Positions 61,661-64,000 of a stretch of 64,000 bases of DNA are shown piece by piece. Each line of letters begins with the position of its first letter. The first letter of the stretch is position 1. Source of the DNA: Chryseobacterium tagetis (lineage in GTDB: Bacteria; Bacteroidota; Bacteroidia; Flavobacteriales; Weeksellaceae); assembly GCF_016735585.2 (NCBI RefSeq), contig NZ_JAERSE020000002.1:62001-126000 (forward strand), given 5' to 3'. The translations under genes and the position numbers were made by a program. The notes beneath the pieces were generated by a model that was not told the origin of the DNA, searched no databases, and was given only the letters and a program-made list of their open reading frames with translations.

Positions 61661-64000
61661 ATGAGTGCTGAAAAACAAAGACTACGAGATCCCAACTGGA
61701 AAAACTGGGGTCCCTATGTAAGCAACCGACAGTGGGGAAATGTGCGTGAAGATTACAGTTCTAACGGGGATGCATGGAATTTCGCCAGTCATGATGCTGC
61801 AGAAAGCTACGCCTACCGTTGGGGAGAGGAAGGAATTGCCGGAATCTCCGATGTAAAACAGCTTTTCTGTTTTGCCCTTTCTTTCTGGAACAAGAAAGAT
61901 AAAATCGTAAAGGAACGTCTCTTCGGTCTGAGCAATCCTGAAGGAAATCACGGGGAAGACATCAAAGAAATTTTTTATTACCTGGATAATACACCTACAC
62001 ACAGCTATATGAAGATGGTGTATAAATATCCTATCAATGCCTTTCCTTATGATAAAATTCGTTCTGAAAACGCCAAGAGAAGCAAAAAGGAATCGGAATA
62101 TGAGATCATTGATACCGGAATTTTCGACAATGATGAATACTTTGACATCTTCATTGAATATGCCAAAGCAGATCATAATGATATTTTAGTAAGAATCACT
62201 GTTTGTAACAGAAGTGAAATCAATGCGCCTATCGTGATTGCGCCTGCAATTTGGTTTAGAAATAACTGGAAATGGGGATACAATACCTATAAAGGTCAGT
62301 TCAATGCAGGAAATGACGGAACTATCGATATCAATCATGACAGCATTTCCATTAAAAAGTTTTATTCACGAAACAATAATGCCCAAAGCGTTTTTTGTGA
62401 AAATGAAACCAACAATCCGAAATTATATGGAGCTCCTTACCCTGGAAATACTTATTTCAAGGACGGAATTAATGATCATATCGTCTACGGAAGCAATACT
62501 GTAAATCCTGAAAAAACAGGGACAAAAGCTTCATTCCTGATTGATGAAACTATCGAAGGAGGAACTTCTAAAACTTTTGATTTCAGGCTGTCACCCAATA
62601 GTCTGGATGAGCCGTTTGATCAGTTTGACCAGATATTTGCCCAAAGATTGGATGAAGCCAATGAATTTTATAACGAAATTCAGAGTGATGTTGTAGATGA
62701 TGATGAAAAAAATGTGCAAAGACAGGCTTTTGCAGGTCTACTTTGGAATAAACAGTTCTATCATTACAATGTCGGAAAATGGCTGAAAGGCGATCCTAAT
62801 TTTGATGCTCCAAGAGATTTCAACAATTATGTCCGAAATACGGAATGGAATCATATGCATAACAAAGACATCATTTCCATGCCTGATAAATGGGAATATC
62901 CGTGGTATGCGACTTGGGATTTGGCATTTCACTGTGTTCCTTTTTCCATTATTGATGGTGAGTTTGCGAAAGGACAGCTTCTTTTGCTGACGAAGGAATG
63001 GTATATGCATCCGAACGGGCAGCTTCCTGCTTATGAATGGAATTTAAGTGATGTGAATCCGCCTGTACATGCATGGTCATGTTTCCGTGTTTTTAAAATT
63101 GATGAAAAGCAAAACGGCAAACCGGATCTTTTATTTTTAGAGAAAGTTTTCCAGAAACTTCTTTTGAATTTCACATGGTGGGTGAACCGAAAAGATAAAA
63201 ACGGTAAAAATATTTTCGGAGGAGGTTTCCTGGGACTCGACAACATCGGTGCATTTGACCGGAATATGGAATTAAAAGATGGTCAACATCTTGAACAAGC
63301 CGACGGAACAAGCTGGATGGCAATGTACGCATTAAATATGATGCGAATTGCCATGGAGCTAGCTCAATATTATCAGGTGTATGAGGATATGGCTATCAAA
63401 TTCTTTGAGCATTATCTTTATATCGCAGAAGCAATGGAAAATCTGGGTGAAGGAACAAAAGGTCTCTGGAATGAAGAGGACGGATTTTTCTATGATGTTT
63501 TGCAGCTTGGAAACGGCGACAGTGTGTCTTTAAAATTAAGAAGTATTGTAGGGCTGATTCCGATGTTTGCCGTAGAGATTGTTGATCATAAGTTATTAGA
63601 AAATATGCCCAACTTCACCGCAAGAATGGAATGGATTCTAAAAAATAAGCCGGAGCTTACCAAACTTGTTTCCCACTGGGATGAAGAAGGACACGGAAGA
63701 AAACACCTCATGAGTATTCTCCGTAAGAATAGATTAACAAAGGTTTTGACAAGAATGCTTGACGAAAAGGAATTTTTGAGCACATACGGAATTCGTGCCA
63801 TGTCGAAAGTATATGAAGAAAATCCGTTTGTATTTTCGGTGCATGGAACTGAAAATGTAGTGTATTATACTCCGGCTGAAAGTGACAGTAGAATGTTTGG
63901 AGGAAACAGCAACTGGAGAGGTCCGATTTGGTTTCCTATCAATTTCCTGATCGTAGAAAGTTTACAGCGTTTCCATTATTATTACGGAAACAGTCTGAAA
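61661..64000 (+). CDS. GH63/MGH1-like glucosidase, 3' end outside window
   Basis: An open frame of 780 codons from the ATG at 61661 to the window end with no stop. The protein resembles the bacterial 'glucosidase' group with an (alpha/alpha)6 barrel (MGH1/GH63-like). It has WGPYVSNRQWGNVREDYS and SYAYRWGEEGIAGISD at the N-terminus, and WYATWDLAFHCVPFSIIDG, NPPVHAWSCFRVF, FGGGFLGLDNIGAFDR, DGTSWMAMYALNM and GGNSNWRGPIWFP in the barrel, the last carrying a likely acidic/aromatic active-site wall. No signal peptide, so cytoplasmic. Members are about 880 residues, so roughly 100 are missing. An ATG ten bases upstream is out of frame. Confidence 0.88.
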   Translation, partial: MSAEKQRLRDPNWKNWGPYVSNRQWGNVREDYSSNGDAWNFASHDAAESYAYRWGEEGIAGISDVKQLFCFALSFWNKKDKIVKERLFGLSNPEGNHGEDIKEIFYYLDNTPTHSYMKMVYKYPINAFPYDKIRSENAKRSKKESEYEIIDTGIFDNDEYFDIFIEYAKADHNDILVRITVCNRSEINAPIVIAPAIWFRNNWKWGYNTYKGQFNAGNDGTIDINHDSISIKKFYSRNNNAQSVFCENETNNPKLYGAPYPGNTYFKDGINDHIVYGSNTVNPEKTGTKASFLIDETIEGGTSKTFDFRLSPNSLDEPFDQFDQIFAQRLDEANEFYNEIQSDVVDDDEKNVQRQAFAGLLWNKQFYHYNVGKWLKGDPNFDAPRDFNNYVRNTEWNHMHNKDIISMPDKWEYPWYATWDLAFHCVPFSIIDGEFAKGQLLLLTKEWYMHPNGQLPAYEWNLSDVNPPVHAWSCFRVFKIDEKQNGKPDLLFLEKVFQKLLLNFTWWVNRKDKNGKNIFGGGFLGLDNIGAFDRNMELKDGQHLEQADGTSWMAMYALNMMRIAMELAQYYQVYEDMAIKFFEHYLYIAEAMENLGEGTKGLWNEEDGFFYDVLQLGNGDSVSLKLRSIVGLIPMFAVEIVDHKLLENMPNFTARMEWILKNKPELTKLVSHWDEEGHGRKHLMSILRKNRLTKVLTRMLDEKEFLSTYGIRAMSKVYEENPFVFSVHGTENVVYYTPAESDSRMFGGNSNWRGPIWFPINFLIVESLQRFHYYYGNSLK

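Noticed and set aside
1-64000. tRNA, rRNA, CRISPR arrays, transposase or phage genes
   Set aside because: I looked on both strands and saw no cloverleaf, regular spacer array or transposase/integrase motif in the gaps or frames.

Overview
The window looks like the chromosome of a flavobacterium, most likely Chryseobacterium or a close relative in the Weeksellaceae. Support: low GC, Bacteroidota-type promoter -7 boxes (TAnnTTTG) in front of many genes, a type IX secretion C-terminal sorting domain, SIMPL, DUF4254, DUF2851 and DUF4292 genes, bacillithiol synthesis (bshA), and carboxypeptidase-regulatory/beta-barrel outer-membrane proteins. The genus is an inference from gene content; no rRNA or tRNA was seen.

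Layout. 1-16 kb: the tail of a LuxR-type regulator, two secreted M1-family metallopeptidases, a TonB-receptor-like barrel divergent from a histidine kinase/response regulator pair, a secreted endonuclease/phosphatase-fold enzyme, a dienoyl-CoA-reductase-like SDR, a DUF1573 protein divergent from a second kinase/regulator pair, and a GH92 alpha-mannosidase. 16-20 kb: an aldo/keto reductase with an AraC regulator, and an HxlR regulator divergent from an FMN azoreductase. 20-28 kb: dihydroorotase, a polysaccharide flippase, an NDP-sugar pyrophosphorylase, a DUF4292 lipoprotein with an EnvC-like factor, tatA, DUF4254, a lipoprotein and ribA. 28-36 kb: a GH3 hydrolase, bshA, DUF2851, PspC, GNAT, SIMPL and a tandem pair of small carboxypeptidase-regulatory proteins. 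36-46 kb: an AddA/RecB-like helicase-nuclease, ferritin, a Spy-like protein, an RGG-rich secreted protein, a DPE2-type 4-alpha-glucanotransferase and a T9SS cargo protein. 46-50 kb: folE, dinB, a poly-cysteine mini-ORF and cysS. 51-61 kb: a long methionine gene cluster behind a SAM-I riboswitch. The window ends inside a GH63/MGH1-like glucosidase.

How the genes work together. The methionine cluster on the minus strand runs metX, hom, metZ, the homocysteine-binding part of metH, a fatty-acid desaturase, the rest of metH, a small secreted protein and metF. It covers homoserine to methionine plus the methyl-folate supply, with a SAM aptamer at its head. The two kinase/regulator pairs are paralogous: their DNA-binding helices are identical over 13 residues, and both intergenic regions carry GTTAA-core half-sites phased at 11 bp.

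The most unusual items are: (1) a 25-codon ORF ending in seven cysteines among its last eight residues, just upstream of cysS, which looks like a cysteine-sensing leader peptide; (2) the matching 11-bp-phased operators of the two two-component systems; (3) an 18-bp-period operator between hxlR and azoR, and a 21-bp-spaced repeat before the aldo/keto reductase; (4) two dispersed palindromic repeat families that occur side by side, in the same order, in two unrelated intergenic regions; (5) an EnvC-like protein whose LytM domain has lost its zinc ligands; and (6) a desaturase gene between the two halves of split metH. Several starts were moved from an upstream TTG or GTG to an internal ATG; a few genes seem to start at TTG.
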